Under the pieces are notes generated by a model, which ran no database searches, was not told where the DNA came from, and saw nothing but the letters and a program-made list of their open reading frames with translations. This document shows positions 1-5,681 of a stretch of DNA of 12,947 nucleotides, piece by piece. Position 1 is the first letter of the stretch, and every line of letters begins with the position of its first letter. The DNA comes from Deltaproteobacteria bacterium (lineage in GTDB: Bacteria > Desulfobacterota > Desulfobacteria > Desulfobacterales > UBA11574): positions 1 through 12,947 of the forward strand of contig JAFDCA010000374.1 of the NCBI GenBank assembly GCA_019313025.1, in the 5' to 3' direction. A program made the position numbers and the translations under genes.

Positions 1-1
1 A

Positions 2-139
2 ACGCGCTCTAATTTGCTCACACAGCTTCCCGACCTCAACGAAATCATCCGGCGGCTTACGGCAAATCGTGACCGTTATTCGTTCAATCGGAACATATTT
101 TTGGCAACTGCTATATTTGTAAATAAAGGGGCGGTTCAT
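2..139 (-). other. Undecided left-edge open frame
   Basis: The first ~125 bases are open in mirrored frames on both strands and I cannot decide whether either is a gene. On the minus strand an open frame runs off the window edge; its stretch KPPDDFVEVGKLCEQIRA looks protein-like, but its only ATG (137-139) lies inside the terminator hairpin and has no clear ribosome-binding site. On the plus strand a frame open from the window edge runs to a stop at 275-277, but its second half reads through the hairpin and is very basic and low in quality. No family is recognised. Sequence left of the window is needed to assign it. Confidence 0.15.
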
Positions 140-158
140 CTAAAAGACGAACCGCCCC
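128..158 (-). terminator. Rho-independent terminator after the FabK-like gene
   Basis: A perfect 10-bp GC-rich stem, GGGGCGGTTC (128-137) and GAACCGCCCC (149-158), encloses an 11-nt loop. Read on the minus strand the stem is followed by TTTATTT, as expected for an intrinsic terminator. On the plus strand no T run follows. It lies about 115 nt past the stop of the minus-strand flavoprotein gene. Confidence 0.7.
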
Positions 159-273
159 AAGCCAGAAAGAGGAGGAAGGGAGGTATTCTAAACTTAGTTT
201 TTCAATATCATCCCAAAGCAGGTGCTGTCAAGAAAAAAGTGCTACATAGTGGCAATGGAATAAATGGCCAAAG

Positions 274-1290
274 TTAGGCGTTCATAAATTTTTTATTTAA
301 CCGTTGCAGTTCAGATTCGGCATCGTTGACCATTTCGTCGATGATATCTTGAATCGGTTTGATTTTATCAACCAGTCCCACCGATTGGCCGGCCATGAGA
401 GATCCTCTCTCGATATTGCCATCAATTGCCGCATCACGCAAGGCTCCCACCCAGAAATTCTCCACTTCATATTGTGCCTGCTGCTGATCAATGAGTTTAT
501 TCTCGAGTTTATCCATGAGTTCAAGCTGAAGTTTCGAAAATTCAATGCTGCCTTTATTTTTCAAAGCCCTGACTGGGATAACGGGCAGCCGACTGTCAAA
601 CTGAGGTGTTGCAACTGCATCCCGAGCGTTTGCTTTTTGGAATACCGCCTTAAAGTTGGGATGTGCCTTGCATTCTTCCGACATGACAAATCGGGTTCCC
701 ATCTGGATTCCCGCCGCACCCATCATCAAGAGATGTGCCATCATACGGCCGGTGGCAATACCACCGGCTACGAAGATCGGGACGCTGTCTATTTCAAAGA
801 GGATCTGCTGGAGAAGAACCGACAGGGAAACCGGCCCAATATGGCCGCCGGCCTCTGCCCCTTCGATCATAAGGGCATCGGCACCCATCTTGATAAGTCT
901 GGATGCTAGAGGTGCGGTTGGGGCAAAGCAGATCACTTTAGCTCCGGTATCTTTGACCTGTTGAATCTCGGTATCTTTTGGGATAGAGCCGGCGAACATT
1001 ACCAGTTCACAGCGCATGTCACAAACGAGTTGCAACTGATCTTTATATACCGGTGCAATGGTGATCAGGTTGACACCGAAAGGAGCATCCGTATATTCAC
1101 GGGTTGCGATGATTTCCTTTTCGAGTATATCAACGGGTGTATTGCCGCCGGCCAATAGACCGAACCCTCCTGCATTGCCAAGGGCACCGATGAGTTTATA
1201 ATCACTGACCCAAGTCATGGCGCCGCACATGATGGGAAATTTACAACCTAAAAAATTTCGTCCCACTTTGATGAATTTTTCCAGTAACAT
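274..1290 (-). CDS. FabK / nitronate monooxygenase family flavoprotein
   Basis: This 338-residue protein belongs to the FMN-dependent 2-nitropropane dioxygenase-like TIM-barrel family, which includes nitronate monooxygenases and the enoyl-ACP reductase FabK. Visible signatures are the N-terminal PIMCGAMTWVSD segment (19-30), GGFGLLAGG (41-49), EAGGHIG (146-152, with the family His at 150), VAGGIATG (174-181), the FMN-phosphate stretch GAAGIQMGTRF (191-201) and a C-terminal GSLMAGQSVGL (296-306). Length is close to FabK (about 320). The ATG is supported by GAGG about 10 nt upstream. It is a single-gene unit with its own candidate promoter and a terminator. Sequence alone does not separate a fatty-acid enoyl reductase from a nitronate oxidase; anaerobic context slightly favours a reductase. 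No link to the neighbouring metal genes is evident. Confidence 0.85.
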   Translation of the reverse strand: MLLEKFIKVGRNFLGCKFPIMCGAMTWVSDYKLIGALGNAGGFGLLAGGNTPVDILEKEIIATREYTDAPFGVNLITIAPVYKDQLQLVCDMRCELVMFAGSIPKDTEIQQVKDTGAKVICFAPTAPLASRLIKMGADALMIEGAEAGGHIGPVSLSVLLQQILFEIDSVPIFVAGGIATGRMMAHLLMMGAAGIQMGTRFVMSEECKAHPNFKAVFQKANARDAVATPQFDSRLPVIPVRALKNKGSIEFSKLQLELMDKLENKLIDQQQAQYEVENFWVGALRDAAIDGNIERGSLMAGQSVGLVDKIKPIQDIIDEMVNDAESELQRLNKKFMNA

Positions 1291-1346
1291 GATAATAATA
1301 CCTCGTGACTTGTCATTGGTAATTTTATTTGGGATTTAATCAAATC

Positions 1347-1376
1347 ATTATTACTGAGAAACATCATGTGATTCAA
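1347..1376 (-). promoter_or_regulatory. Candidate sigma70 promoter for the FabK-like gene
   Basis: On the minus strand TTGAAT (1371-1376) and AATAAT (1347-1352) are separated by 18 bp, about 56 nt before the ATG at 1290. The -10 matches 5 of 6 and the -35 matches 4 of 6 consensus positions. The rest of the 1291-1525 gap shows only short weak hairpins and a direct repeat of GGCTGAAAA; I see no convincing terminator for the gene ending at 1526. Confidence 0.35.
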
Positions 1377-1525
1377 GGAAAGAACAAATACAAGCGCTTG
1401 AAAAACGCTGCTGTCTTCAAAAAAATGATACGTTCGATTTAAGTCAAGAAAATTTTTTCAGCCTGTTACTTTAGGGGCTTTTCAGCCATATTCGGATGCA
1501 AAAGCTGAGATACCAAGTATGTTTG

Positions 1526-1933
1526 TTAAATAATCCTGTGCCCGTATGTTTTTTCTACCATGTCAACCACCTGCTCCACGGACAAGCCCTGCTGGAGCTT
1601 TTCACGTATAAAGCCTTTTTCTTCTAGGGCACCTTGAGGCATATTACAGGTGCAGTCAATCAAAAAGAGTTCTCCGCATCCGCCGCAGGCGCACCTAAAA
1701 TTTGCGGCCACCCGTCGAATCTGACTTTCCAAAGCAGGATTGCCGCTTGGAATGTTTTGGTAGTTTGTCGGGCTGATGCCCGATACCGAAACCGGTGAAA
1801 AAACCATTTTTACGGCAAGTCCCACGGAAAAGAAAAAGAATAAAACCGCCAGAATCATCCAGTAGGAAGGCTGCCTGCCGCCAGCGCTTGATTTAGGCTG
1901 GGAAACGGTTCTTTGTTTCTTTTTTTTTGCCAT
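1526..1933 (-). CDS. CcmH-like membrane-anchored cysteine protein
   Basis: This 135-residue protein has a basic N-terminus (MAKKKK), one membrane segment at about 25-45 and a soluble C-terminal domain that should face the periplasm. That domain contains RCACGGC (Cys81, 83, 86) and DCTC (Cys94, 96), followed by a helical region ending VEQVVDMVEKTYGH. The layout resembles the CcmH/NrfF domain, where an LRCxxC motif precedes a 'dee(i/v)..fm...YG' helix; CcmH reduces apocytochrome c thiols. Here there are five Cys instead of two and no other cytochrome c maturation genes nearby, so a thiol-redox or metal-binding role for the adjacent ABC system is more likely (inference). The ATG at 1931-1933 has AAGGAG 9-10 nt upstream, which supports this start although the gene begins 79 nt before the upstream ATPase stop. 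Confidence 0.7.
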   Translation of the reverse strand: MAKKKKQRTVSQPKSSAGGRQPSYWMILAVLFFFFSVGLAVKMVFSPVSVSGISPTNYQNIPSGNPALESQIRRVAANFRCACGGCGELFLIDCTCNMPQGALEEKGFIREKLQQGLSVEQVVDMVEKTYGHRII

Positions 1934-2628
1934 CTTTTTAAACTCCTTAACTTAATATTATCATCCATCAACTTGCCGTCGGCAAGCCGCATAATTCTCC
2001 GGGCATAACCGGCGCAATCCGGACTGTGCGTCACCATAACAATGGTCATGCCATTGTCGTTGAGGCGAAGGAGTAATTCCATGATGTCCTGAGAGGTTTT
2101 GGTGTCTAGATTGCCGGTGGGTTCATCGGCCAACAGCACCGGAGGTTCGTTGACGATAGCACGTGCGACGGCCACGCGTTCCTTTTCTCCGCCTGAAATC
2201 TGGTTCGGTAATCGATGCGCTTTTCCCGACAATCCAACCTGATTCATCGCTGCTTCGGCCATTTCCTGTTTATTCTTTTTTGAACGCTTAATGATTGCCA
2301 GCGGCAGCATAATATTTTCCATGACCGTCAGATAGGGAACTAGATGAAAACTCTGAAACACAAATCCCAAAAACTCTCGACGAAAATCCGCCCGTTGTTC
2401 CTGAGTTAAGCGATATATGTCAATATCATCAACCATCAAACTTCCGGAAGTTGGGGCGTTCATGGCCCCCATCATTCCCAGCAGCGTCGACTTCCCGGCT
2501 CCCGACTCACCCATGACAGCTACGAACTCTCCTTCTTCGATTTGAAAGCTGATGCCGTCTATGGCCTTAACCATTATTTCGCCTTCCCCAAATGTTTTTG
2601 TAAGGTTATCTGCTAGAATATATACCAT
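1855..2628 (-). CDS. LolD/MacB-type ABC transporter ATPase
   Basis: This 257-residue ATPase energises the FtsX-type permease encoded just upstream. Walker A is GESGAGKST (40-48), the Q-loop is Gln92 in VFQSFHLVP, the signature is [14 protein letters not shown] (144-157, with KE in place of the usual QQ), Walker B with catalytic Glu is [12 protein letters not shown] (164-175), and the H-loop is His201. The [17 protein letters not shown] segment is typical of the MacB/LolD/FtsE subfamily, whose members drive conformational work in the membrane or periplasm rather than classical substrate passage. The catalytic core ends near residue 220. The last ~25 residues are encoded in the region overlapping the next gene and are basic and unlike family tails, so they may be a non-conserved readthrough. 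GAGAGG lies 7 nt before the ATG. Confidence 0.93.
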   Translation of the reverse strand: MVYILADNLTKTFGEGEIMVKAIDGISFQIEEGEFVAVMGESGAGKSTLLGMMGAMNAPTSGSLMVDDIDIYRLTQEQRADFRREFLGFVFQSFHLVPYLTVMENIMLPLAIIKRSKKNKQEMAEAAMNQVGLSGKAHRLPNQISGGEKERVAVARAIVNEPPVLLADEPTGNLDTKTSQDIMELLLRLNDNGMTIVMVTHSPDCAGYARRIMRLADGKLMDDNIKLRSLKRWQKKRNKEPFPSLNQALAAGSLPTG

Positions 2629-2677
2629 GTGTTACCTCTCATTAAGAAAAAATTTTAAACTGATACTTTTCACCATT

Positions 2678-3835
2678 TCACATCGACCTCAGCGCGTCAT
2701 TGGGGTCGAGTCGGGCCGCCATAAACGCCGGGTATGCGCTGGACACCAAACCCAGTGCCAGTGCGATCATCACCGCACCAACGGCCAAGTCTAATCTAAA
2801 AGGAACATATCCGGAATGGCTTTTGGCAAAAGCAAACAGTGCAACTTTGGCTGCCCCGAGCCCTATAAAATAACCAATGACACCCGCCAGGCCTGATATA
2901 ATAGAAGCTTCAATGAAAACAATTTTCATAATGTGGCCTTTGCGAAAGCCAATGGCTCGAAAAATGCCGATTTCGTCGGCACGCTCCCTTACGCTGCCCA
3001 TCATGGTTACCAGCACAACAAGGCTGCCGATCAACAGGATGACTCCTGAAATACCGTAGGAAAATTTTTTAAACTGAGCCAAAGCCGCCATTCGGCCCTT
3101 GACAACCTGCTGAATGGCCATCACTTTGGCACCCGGCAAAGCCTCGGATATCTGTTTTACCATGGCTGCAATGGGACAATCTTTACAAAGCGCAGCCACT
3201 TCAGCCATGGAAATTCGTCCATTTTTATCGAAAATAGTCTGGGCGGTCGCAAGACGGGTAAATATCAGCTGATCATCCTGGGAACCGGTGGGTTCGAGCA
3301 CACCGGAAACCGTCAATTTTTTATCCATTATCGAGATTTGATTTCCAGTGGATAAGTTGAGTATCCGTGCGGCTTCGGCACCCAATATCATCTGGTTTTC
3401 TTGGGGCAAGGCACCTTGCAGATGCCACCAGGGCTTTAAAATTTCAGCGGCCTTAAAATTCACGCCCGCCATGAGAACTTTCTGTGATTCAATATTGACC
3501 ACACCAAGAACCATTGGCCCTAAGGCAGCAACATTCCGAGCATTTTTTATGTTTTTTATGCGGGCCAATTCATCCTCTTGAATCTCTTTCATCTCAAATG
3601 AAACACCGCCCAGCGCAAGTCCGCCGTATGAAAGCGCGAGATTTTCGGTTTTAGGGACAATCAAAATATTCGCCCCATACTTTTCCAACTTGTGGTTGAT
3701 ACTGTCGGTCATGGCTTCAACAAACGTAAGAATTCCAACCACCGTTGATACGCCAATAACCAGTCCGGCAAGGATAAAACCTGCCTTGCCCTTGCGGCGC
3801 AAAAGGTTTTTAATGGATATGGTTTTGAGTGTCAT
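2678..3835 (-). CDS. MacB/FtsX-family ABC transporter permease
   Basis: This 385-residue protein has the MacB-type topology. A cytoplasmic N-terminus with IKNLLRRKGK leads to TM1 (about 18-40), a large periplasmic domain (about 42-258) and three C-terminal TMs (about 259-280, 305-338 and 350-372). The FtsX core motif ERADEIGIFRAIGF (284-297) and the C-terminal AARLDPNDALR (373-383) are both present and couple to the ATPase. The periplasmic domain has an unusual CKDCP pair (Cys217, Cys220), suggesting thiol chemistry or metal binding. The gene starts 12 nt after the DUF2318 stop and ends 49 nt before the ATPase start, so the three are co-transcribed. AAAAAGG precedes the ATG at good spacing. 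The substrate is unknown; related permeases accompany Ftr1/P19-type iron systems. Confidence 0.92.
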   Translation of the reverse strand: MTLKTISIKNLLRRKGKAGFILAGLVIGVSTVVGILTFVEAMTDSINHKLEKYGANILIVPKTENLALSYGGLALGGVSFEMKEIQEDELARIKNIKNARNVAALGPMVLGVVNIESQKVLMAGVNFKAAEILKPWWHLQGALPQENQMILGAEAARILNLSTGNQISIMDKKLTVSGVLEPTGSQDDQLIFTRLATAQTIFDKNGRISMAEVAALCKDCPIAAMVKQISEALPGAKVMAIQQVVKGRMAALAQFKKFSYGISGVILLIGSLVVLVTMMGSVRERADEIGIFRAIGFRKGHIMKIVFIEASIISGLAGVIGYFIGLGAAKVALFAFAKSHSGYVPFRLDLAVGAVMIALALGLVSSAYPAFMAARLDPNDALRSM

Positions 3836-3847
3836 TTTCAGGCCTTT

Positions 3848-4399
3848 TTAGGAAAAGTTAAAATATTGTTTACCTTCAAGGATATCCTTTACCTGGATAA
3901 TCACTTGACCGTTTTCCATGATTCTGTTCAGCGGTGCTGGATTGCAGCCCCCTTTGACTTCGTTGACCAGCACTGAGGCAAATTTGCGGCCGCAGTTTCG
4001 ACACACCATATAGTCGTCTTCTTGATAATATCCCTTGTTCGCAGGCCAGCAGACATCGCAGGCATCGAAGGCAGCCCTGATGACACCGTCGGAACTTTTG
4101 AGAATGAAATACCGTATCGTAAAATTCCCATCCACGTGTTGAAAATGACGGGCGTTTCCGTCTTGAAAAAGAACGGCCGGGAATTTCACTGCCGTAGTAT
4201 CGGATACTGATGGAGCGGATGCAAGGGACGTCTTTTTGTTGTCGCCCTTGCCAATAAAAAAGACCACAGCACCAGCAATAAGAATCACTCCGACGAGGGT
4301 CAAATATAGCAGCAAGCGGTTTTTTTTCTCTGTGTTAAGAACCGCGGCCTTTTTAGCAGCCATTTTATCCTGCTTTTGTTTGTTTCTTGTTGTTGACAT
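3848..4399 (-). CDS. DUF2318 family membrane-anchored Cys protein
   Basis: This 183-residue protein has a lysine-rich cytoplasmic N-terminus, one TM (about 28-49) and a periplasmic domain with the DUF2318 pattern: FDACDVCWPANKGYYQE (Cys114, Cys117), VCRNCGRKF (Cys133, Cys136) and GGCNPAPL (Cys152). The two CxxC pairs suggest metal or disulfide chemistry; the biochemical function is not firmly established. In Campylobacter and enterobacterial Ftr1-P19/FetMP-type loci a DUF2318 protein sits with FtsX-like permeases, an ATPase and thioredoxin-like proteins. The same order is seen here in shortened form, as the first gene of the unit. The ATG has AAAGGAG about 7 nt upstream. Full-length DUF2318 proteins often have extra TMs; this one is the single-TM form. 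Confidence 0.82.
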   Translation of the reverse strand: MSTTRNKQKQDKMAAKKAAVLNTEKKNRLLLYLTLVGVILIAGAVVFFIGKGDNKKTSLASAPSVSDTTAVKFPAVLFQDGNARHFQHVDGNFTIRYFILKSSDGVIRAAFDACDVCWPANKGYYQEDDYMVCRNCGRKFASVLVNEVKGGCNPAPLNRIMENGQVIIQVKDILEGKQYFNFS

Positions 4400-4453
4400 G
4401 AAAAAGCTCCTTTGTAAAAATTTTTAAGATCCATTCTTTAAAATAAGTTTGTA

Positions 4454-4459
4454 ATTATA
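4454..4459 (-). promoter_or_regulatory. Candidate -10 box for the DUF2318-ABC unit
   Basis: A perfect TATAAT on the minus strand lies about 55 nt before the ATG at 4399. No good -35 lies 16-19 bp upstream, so it would need an activator, or transcription may come instead from the upstream promoter at 5056-5085. Confidence 0.25.
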
Positions 4460-4474
4460 AATATAGTTAGCCTA

Positions 4475-4491
4475 ATGCTCTTTCAGAGCAT
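4475..4491. other. Small hairpin between two minus-strand genes
   Basis: A perfect 6-bp stem, ATGCTC and GAGCAT, closes a 5-nt loop. It lies 75 nt downstream of the Cys-rich protein gene and just upstream of the candidate TATAAT. It is not followed by a T run, so it is a weak terminator at best and could be an attenuator or a binding site. Confidence 0.25.
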
Positions 4492-4565
4492 ATGGAATGA
4501 CGGCGTGTTGGAATAATTAATTTAAGGATAAATAATAAAGCCAAAAATCTGCGGTATGGAACCGA

Positions 4566-4973
4566 TCAAATGATAAGGGATTGTATCCGAAGATATATGG
4601 AGAAAGAGTGAAGTTTTTCCTCCACATTTTGAACCAAATAATAGGTTTGAACGTCAGGATTTTCGAAACGAAGATTGGACGAAATCTTAATCGTTTTGAT
4701 GGTGCCTGGGAAACCTTTGCAAGGTGTGGTCAAAGTGCATTCTGGTATATAAACAGTTTTTTTGGATTGTAACTCACAGGGAATTGATGGAGTTCCGGAA
4801 TGGCAGTTCGAGGTGGGATTAATCTGTTCGTCCATGGTATGGTGCATCCCCACCGAATTGGTTTGAAGGCAGCATGTGGCCATGCACACTGTACCGGCGG
4901 ACGCACCGACTGCGTATAAACTTGTAACGATAATAAAGATCAGTGCGAAACACAAGATTTTCGGTTTGAACAT
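4566..4973 (-). CDS. Exported Cys/His/Met-rich small protein, unknown function
   Basis: No named family is recognised. The 135-residue product starts with a clear signal peptide (MFKPKILC then a hydrophobic run, probable cleavage after ASA at 24-26). The mature part is dense in metal-type ligands: Cys30, Cys34 and Cys35 (VCMATCC), the stretch GMHHTM (42-47), Cys57-His58, Cys66, Cys79 and Cys85. The last ~45 residues lack Cys and are ordinary. A periplasmic copper- or soft-metal-binding role is inferred from these ligands and from the promoter, which shares its dyad with the HMA-hgcAB promoter. The start ATG has only a weak AGG upstream. It is transcribed away from the HMA gene and toward the DUF2318 unit, 166 nt away. 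Confidence 0.65.
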   Translation of the reverse strand: MFKPKILCFALIFIIVTSLYAVGASAGTVCMATCCLQTNSVGMHHTMDEQINPTSNCHSGTPSIPCELQSKKTVYIPECTLTTPCKGFPGTIKTIKISSNLRFENPDVQTYYLVQNVEEKLHSFSIYLRIQSLII

Positions 4974-5055
4974 GTTGTACCTAACATCAATGGTTGAAGT
5001 TCTGATAAAATTCGTGCAAACTTTTCATGGATTTTATATCATTAAAATCGCCCCA

Positions 5056-5085
5056 ATGATACTACAATGTAGCAGGTTGTGTCAA
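5056..5085 (-). promoter_or_regulatory. Promoter of the exported Cys-rich protein gene
   Basis: On the minus strand a perfect -35 TTGACA (5080-5085) and -10 TATCAT (5056-5061, 5 of 6) are separated by 18 bp. The dyad CTACATTGTAG (5062-5072) fills the spacer right up against the -10, a placement that suits a repressor or a MerR-type activator. The ATG at 4973 is about 83 nt downstream of the -10. Confidence 0.7.
5062..5072. promoter_or_regulatory. Operator-like dyad, copy 1
   Basis: CTACA and TGTAG arms flank one central base. An identical core lies at 5298-5308 in the opposite promoter. The arms resemble TACA/TGTA half-sites of BlaI/CopY-type repressors, which normally have two central bases, so the regulator family is uncertain. 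Confidence 0.6.
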
Positions 5086-5170
5086 TAAAAAAATGCACAC
5101 TATGTTTTGGCTTGTTTCGTTCGAGTTGCCATGTTAACTGTCTAAATTTATTTTTATTATATTTTTTTAG

Positions 5171-5211
5171 TAATTTTTTGAACCTAAAAAATATTCACCT
5201 TCAAAAAATTA
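5171..5211. repeat. 12-bp perfect A/T inverted repeat
   Basis: TAATTTTTTGAA (5171-5182) and TTCAAAAAATTA (5200-5211) are perfect inverted copies around a 17-nt spacer, in the middle of the divergent region. It could form an AT-rich hairpin or be a protein-binding or bent-DNA site. Base composition makes a chance origin possible. Confidence 0.4.
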
Positions 5212-5288
5212 TTTTAGTTTACTGCTGAAAAGGTTTTTTGGCTGGATTCATTTGCGAAACTTGGTCATGATAATTCAATTTTTTCAGG

Positions 5289-5317
5289 TTGACACAGCTA
5301 CATTGTAGCATTATTTA
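5289..5317 (+). promoter_or_regulatory. Promoter of the HMA-hgcA-hgcB unit
   Basis: A perfect -35 TTGACA (5289-5294) is followed after 17 bp by TATTTA (5312-5317), a weak -10. The dyad lies inside the spacer. The weak -10 and the internal dyad suggest regulated output. The HMA start codon is about 31 nt downstream of the -10. Confidence 0.6.
5297..5309. promoter_or_regulatory. Operator-like dyad, copy 2
   Basis: GCTACA and TGTAGC form a perfect 6+1+6 palindrome between -35 and -10. The 12-base stretch GCTACATTGTAG and the preceding TTGACACA are shared with the opposite promoter, but that copy has four extra bases (ACCT) between the two blocks. Confidence 0.62.
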
Positions 5318-5348
5318 CTGAGTAGAATGCCAAAGGAGGAATCGTAAA

Positions 5349-5552
5349 ATGGAAAAAGAAAAATTTTCCATACCCAATATTTCATGTGGACATTGCGTGA
5401 TGTCGATCAAGAATGAGTTGAATGAGCTCGAGGGCGTCATGACCGTGGAAGGTGATCCTGAAAGTAAAAGTCTAACCGTTGAATTTGAATCACCTGTCAC
5501 ACTGGAACAAATCAAAGAATTACTCAAAGAGATTAATTATCCGCCAGCCTAA
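5349..5552 (+). CDS. HMA-domain heavy-metal chaperone, CopZ-like
   Basis: This 67-residue protein is a single heavy-metal-associated domain of the CopZ/Atx1/MerP fold, with the usual length. The metal site is ISCGHC (residues 12-17, two Cys in CxxC; family form GMTCxxC). The Val-Glu-Phe strand and the C-terminal IKELLKEINYPPA helix fit the beta-alpha-beta-beta-alpha-beta pattern. There is no signal peptide, so it acts in the cytosol, carrying Cu(I) or another soft metal such as Hg(II). A strong AAAGGAGGA lies 8 nt before the ATG. Its stop overlaps the ribosome-binding site of the open frame that leads into hgcA (ATG 11 nt later), so it is almost certainly co-transcribed with hgcAB. That places a metal-binding chaperone beside the mercury methylation enzymes. 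Confidence 0.93.
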   Translation: MEKEKFSIPNISCGHCVMSIKNELNELEGVMTVEGDPESKSLTVEFESPVTLEQIKELLKEINYPPA

Positions 5553-5563
5553 AGGATCGTCTT

Positions 5564-5647
5564 ATGAGCTTAAATTCTATTGATCCATTAAAAAATCGAC
5601 CCGTCCGACCCCATGGATCATTGTCATTAACAGATCTGAGTTGTTGA
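5564..5647 (+). CDS. 27-codon frame ending Cys-TGA, in phase with hgcA
   Basis: An ATG with AAAGGA 7 nt upstream starts a 27-residue frame (MSLNSIDPLK to LTDLSC) that ends at TGA (5645-5647). The same frame continues open through PRKQKAQ into HgcA, so the TGA is the only break. Three readings are possible: a short leader peptide translationally coupled to hgcA; a selenocysteine codon, making a 388-residue HgcA with an N-terminal Cys-Sec pair; or a nonsense mutation in an ancestral longer HgcA. The quality of the ribosome-binding site and the operon-like spacing argue that translation really starts here. Whether homologous HgcA proteins carry a Cys at the TGA position would decide between them. 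Confidence 0.5.
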   Translation: MSLNSIDPLKNRPVRPHGSLSLTDLSC

Positions 5648-5649
5648 CC

Positions 5650-5681
5650 CCGGAAACAAAAGGCCCAGTTGAGCCTTCCGG
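5650..5681 (+). other. Stem-loop just after the in-frame TGA (possible SECIS)
   Basis: CCGGAA (5650-5655) pairs with TTCCGG (5676-5681) and GGC (5662-5664) with GCC (5673-5675), leaving a 6-nt 5' bulge and an 8-nt loop. One further C-G pair inside would leave a 4-nt loop AGTT. The loop begins 17-19 nt after the TGA, in the range known for bacterial selenocysteine insertion elements, with a G in the first two loop bases only if the extra pair forms. The hairpin also covers the TTG start candidate of hgcA. Confidence 0.35.

Larger units (their letters stand above)
4974..5348. promoter_or_regulatory. Divergent regulatory region, 375 nt, AT-rich
   Basis: This gap separates the leftward Cys-rich protein gene from the rightward HMA-hgcAB unit. 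It holds a promoter with a dyad at each end, detailed separately, and a ~200-nt AT-rich middle with a long A/T inverted repeat. I see no credible gene in it. Confidence 0.75.

Noticed and set aside
14..277. Plus-strand 87-codon open frame with TTG start
   Set aside because: It reads through the terminator hairpin, has no ribosome-binding site at its start and a basic low-quality second half; the first part may be a gene end from outside the window but cannot be shown.
304..909. 201-codon plus-strand open frame
   Set aside because: It lies wholly antisense to the FabK-like gene, whose family motifs are unambiguous; it is a shadow frame.
1440..1520. Weak hairpins and the direct repeat GGCTGAAAA as a terminator for the ABC unit
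   Set aside because: Stems are only 4-6 bp and none is followed by a good T run in the right direction.
5062..5309. The dyads as a CsoR or Fur box
   Set aside because: They lack the G-rich arms of CsoR sites and do not match the Fur consensus; the BlaI/CopY-like resemblance is better but has one central base rather than two, so no family is assigned.
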